Assembly: GCA_900541285.1 (NCBI GenBank) | Contig: UQJA01000093.1 | Coordinates: 1 to 8,249, forward strand | Length of the DNA stretch: 8,249 bases | From: an uncultured Collinsella sp. | GTDB lineage: Bacteria; Actinomycetota; Coriobacteriia; Coriobacteriales; Coriobacteriaceae | Reading direction: 5' to 3' | In this document: positions 5,787-8,249 of the stretch, piece by piece | Numbering within the stretch: the stretch's first letter is position 1 | Layout: the number at the start of each line of letters is the position of its first letter | Position numbers and translations under genes: made by a program | The notes under the pieces: model-generated | What the model saw: only the letters and a program-made list of their open reading frames with translations | Told to the model about the DNA's origin: nothing | The model's database searches: none

Positions 5787-8014
5787 TACGCCTCCGGCAC
5801 CTCACCAGTCGCAAGGATCTGCTCGAGCGCATCCTCGTCCAGCACGGGTACACCCAGCTGCTCGGCCTTGGTGAGCTTGGAGCCCGCTTTGGGGCCGGCG
5901 ACCAGATAGCTTGTCTTCTTCGACACGCTGCCCGAAACCTTGGCACCAAGCACCTTGAGCGCCGCGCCTGCCTCGTCGCGGGTGCGGTTGACGAGCGTGC
6001 CGGTGAGCACGAAGGTCAGGCCCGCGAGCGGCTGCGCATCAGCAAGCTCGCCCGCCACGCCAGCATCGGCTGCGGCTTGCGCGTGCGCGGCGCCCAGGTC
6101 GACCTCGAGCGACAGGCCCGCTTGGCGCAGGCGCTCCAGCACGGCAAGGTTCTCGGGCACGGCCAGGAACTGCTTGACGCTCGCCGCAATCTTGGGACCG
6201 ATGCCCTCGCACTCGGCGATGTCCTCTTCGCTCGCCAAGATGAGCTTGTCAATCGACAGGAATCGCTCGGCGATGACCTCGCCCACGCTCTTGCCCACGT
6301 GGCGGATACCCAGGGCAAACAGCACGCGACCGAGCGGCTGGCTCTTGGACTTGTTAAGCTCGGCGACGATCTTTTCGGCCGTCTTGAGGCCCACCGGAAT
6401 GGAATCGCCCTTCTTAACGCCCTTTTTGCTGTTGGAGCTGGCATAGATGCGGCCCGTGTCCAGGCCGGCGATGTCGTCGACCGTGAGCTGGTAGAAGTCT
6501 GCGACATCGTGGATCAGGCCGGCGGCAATCATCTTGTCGACGATCTCGTCGCCCAGGCCGTCGACGTCCATGCAGCCGCGGCTCACCCAGTGGAGCAGGC
6601 GCTCCTTGAGCTGCGCGGGACAATCGATGGAGACGCAGCGGTAAGCGACCTCGCCGTCCTCGTGGACCACGGGGCTGCCGCACACGGGGCAGACCTCGGG
6701 CATGTGCCAGTCGACCGAATCGGCCGGGCGCTTGTCGAGCACCGGGCCCACGACCTCGGGGATCACGTCGCCCGCCTTGTGCACGATGATAGTGTCGCCC
6801 TCGCGCACGTTTTTGCGGCGAATCTCGTCGATGTTGTGCAGCGTGGCGCGCGCGATGGTGGAGCCGGCAACCGTCACCGGATCGAACTCGGCGACCGGCG
6901 TGAGCACACCGGTGCGGCCCACCTGGATGCGAATTTCGCGCAGGACGGTCTGCTTTTCCTCGGGCGGGAACTTAAAGGCAATGGCCCAGCGCGGTGCGCG
7001 GGCGGTAAAGCCCAGGTCGAGCTGCTGTTGGAAACTGTCCACCTTTACGACCACGCCGTCGATGTCGTAATCCAGGTCACCGCGGTGCTCGAGCGCCTGG
7101 GCACAGAACTCGTGGACCTCGGCCGGCGTGGCGCAACGAGCCACGTTGGGGTTGACACTAAAGCCGGCGCTACGCAGCCAATCGAGGAACTCGCGCTGGC
7201 TGTGGACGTGCAGCGGGTCGGTATCGGCGATGGCGTATATAAAGGTGGCAAGGTCGCGGCGCGCCGTGACCTTGGGATCCTTCTGACGTAGGCTGCCGGC
7301 GGCGGCGTTGCGCGGGTTGGCGAAGGGGTCGCGGCCCTCGGCATCGGCCTCGTCGTTCAGGCGCACAAAGCTGCCCTTAGGCATGTAGACCTCGCCGCGC
7401 ACCTCGATGGTGCGCTCGCGGTCGGCGCCCATGTGGACGAGCGCCGGCTCGGACAGGTGCATGGGCACGTCCTTGATGGTACGGACGTTGAGCGACACGT
7501 CCTCGCCCGTGGTGCCATCGCCGCGCGTGGCGGCGCGCACAAAGGTGCCGTTTTGGTAGGTAAGCGCCACGCCCAAACCGTCGATCTTAAGCTCGCAGGT
7601 ATAGGTGACGCTGCCGGCACCGAGCGCATCCTCGGTACGCTGGAGCCATGCGTCGAGCTCGTCCAGGTCCATGGCATCGTCCATGGAATACATGCGTGCC
7701 ACGTGCGTGACCGGTGTAAACTGCTCGCTCACGTACCCGCCCACGCGCTGGGTATAGCTATCGGGCGTCACCAGGTCGGGGTAGGTCGCCTCGATTTCCT
7801 GCAGCTCAACGAGCATTTTGTCGAATGCGGCATCCGTAATCTCGGGCGCATCGAGCATGTAGTAGCGATAGGCGTGGTAGTCGAGCTCGTGGCGCAGCTC
7901 GGCCGCGCGCGCGGCGGCTTGGGCACGGGCATCGGCGGGTGCGGCGGTGTCCGCGCTCGCGGGCGTTTCGGTATCGATGTCCACGCCGTCACCAAACAGG
8001 CTCGATTGCTCCAT
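5786..8014 (-). CDS. ligA: NAD-dependent DNA ligase LigA
   Basis: LigA seals nicks in duplex DNA during replication and repair, using NAD+ to form a ligase-AMP intermediate. In the 742 residues, domain Ia comes first (HAYRYYMLDAPEITDAAFD, 47-65), then the adenylation domain with nucleophile K143 in ELKIDG, RGDGTTGED (164-172), NPRNAAAGSLRQ (233-244) and DIDGVVVKV (317-325). An OB fold contains VGRTGVLTPVAEF (365-377); the zinc finger has C442, C445, C460 and C465; helix-hairpin-helix repeats include ALGIRHVGKSVGE (567-579); a BRCT domain covers about 661-735. All key residues are present. ATG at 8014 is preferred to the upstream GTG at 8059 because AAGGAG (8022-8027) lies seven bases before it. 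About 20 extra residues near 520-541, rich in Ser and Lys, interrupt the helix-hairpin-helix region. It is followed by the overlapping 59-residue gene. Confidence 0.98.
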   Translation of the reverse strand: MEQSSLFGDGVDIDTETPASADTAAPADARAQAAARAAELRHELDYHAYRYYMLDAPEITDAAFDKMLVELQEIEATYPDLVTPDSYTQRVGGYVSEQFTPVTHVARMYSMDDAMDLDELDAWLQRTEDALGAGSVTYTCELKIDGLGVALTYQNGTFVRAATRGDGTTGEDVSLNVRTIKDVPMHLSEPALVHMGADRERTIEVRGEVYMPKGSFVRLNDEADAEGRDPFANPRNAAAGSLRQKDPKVTARRDLATFIYAIADTDPLHVHSQREFLDWLRSAGFSVNPNVARCATPAEVHEFCAQALEHRGDLDYDIDGVVVKVDSFQQQLDLGFTARAPRWAIAFKFPPEEKQTVLREIRIQVGRTGVLTPVAEFDPVTVAGSTIARATLHNIDEIRRKNVREGDTIIVHKAGDVIPEVVGPVLDKRPADSVDWHMPEVCPVCGSPVVHEDGEVAYRCVSIDCPAQLKERLLHWVSRGCMDVDGLGDEIVDKMIAAGLIHDVADFYQLTVDDIAGLDTGRIYASSNSKKGVKKGDSIPVGLKTAEKIVAELNKSKSQPLGRVLFALGIRHVGKSVGEVIAERFLSIDKLILASEEDIAECEGIGPKIAASVKQFLAVPENLAVLERLRQAGLSLEVDLGAAHAQAAADAGVAGELADAQPLAGLTFVLTGTLVNRTRDEAGAALKVLGAKVSGSVSKKTSYLVAGPKAGSKLTKAEQLGVPVLDEDALEQILATGEVPEA

Positions 8015-8021
8015 AGCGGCA

Positions 8022-8027
8022 CTCCTT
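8022..8027 (-). promoter_or_regulatory. Ribosome binding site deciding the ligA start
   Basis: AAGGAG on the minus strand stands seven bases before ATG 8014. It would fall inside the coding region if translation began at GTG 8059, so the shorter 742-residue LigA is favoured. No convincing promoter was found between here and 8190. Confidence 0.85.
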
Positions 8028-8191
8028 CGCTCGATTTCAAACGGATACAAGAGTACCACCGGTCACGATGGGGCCGAATAGCGGTCTCAAACCGCACCGA
8101 ATCGGCAGCCGCCAGACCAAAGTGGATAGCGCGATCAACTCATGCCCTTGCCATTTCCAAATGATCCGGTTTCCTCCGTCCCCAACGAATC

Positions 8192-8237
8192 AATAAGAAA
8201 AGAGGGGCTGCCCCGCCTTGGCGGGACAACCCCTCTT
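8192..8237 (-). terminator. Intrinsic terminator of a gene beyond the right edge
   Basis: On the minus strand AAGAGGGG (8230-8237) pairs with CCCCTCTT (8200-8207). Inside, CCCGCC and GGCGGG form a second perfect stem around a two-base loop, with only two mismatches along the hairpin. It is followed by the T-rich stretch TTCTTATT (8192-8199). This fits a Rho-independent stop for a leftward gene outside the window and insulates ligA from it. The plus strand lacks a T-run after the stem, so the terminator is one-directional. Confidence 0.75.
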
Positions 8238-8249
8238 GCCGAGGTGGGC

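Noticed and set aside
5720..7291. A 523-codon plus-strand frame across ligA.
   Set aside because: It is antisense to the well-supported ligA; the product is low in complexity (His, Leu, Val, Asp, Gly) and has no recognisable domain.
8015..8059. Upstream GTG start for ligA.
   Set aside because: AAGGAG lies seven bases before ATG 8014 and the extra 15 residues match nothing in LigA.

Overview
The window is GC-rich, densely packed bacterial chromosome. GGAGG-type ribosome sites, GTG/TTG starts and the character of the proteins suggest a Coriobacteriia actinobacterium, most likely Collinsella or a close relative. That placement is inferred from protein style and the lineage-restricted nuclease-like family; no rRNA or tRNA is present to confirm it.

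Layout. Positions 1-1779 (minus strand) hold the start of a molybdenum-cofactor operon: moaA followed four bases later by moaC, which runs off the left edge. Positions 1780-3368 are an accessory patch of visibly lower GC. It contains one minus-strand gene (2013-3050) for a 345-residue protein with a DUF559/Vsr-like PD-(D/E)XK nuclease-type C-terminus. The gene is bracketed by two near-identical 61-bp hairpin repeats in the same orientation (1912-1972 and 3153-3213). Positions 3298-5615 (plus strand) form a drug-efflux module: a MerR-type promoter/operator, an intact MATE exporter, then its probable MerR/BmrR-type regulator, which carries an in-frame TAG at codon 54 and is called a pseudogene. 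Positions 5607-8014 (minus strand) hold a complete NAD-dependent DNA ligase gene (ligA) and, sharing its stop codon in a TAATG overlap, an unrecognised 59-residue gene. A minus-strand intrinsic terminator at 8192-8237 closes a transcription unit lying beyond the right edge.

How the parts work together. MoaA and MoaC catalyse consecutive steps from GTP to cyclic pyranopterin monophosphate, and their genes look translationally coupled. The MATE pump and the MerR protein fit a drug-inducible pair in which the regulator acts on the spacer of the pump promoter; the nonsense codon probably breaks that control. LigA is housekeeping. The part least explained by known biology is the nuclease-like gene between paired hairpin repeats: the repeats differ only in the inner hairpin, and that hairpin is kept despite the changes. 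It may be a mobile or selfish cassette, or simply a gene inserted among dispersed repeats; the sequence alone cannot decide.
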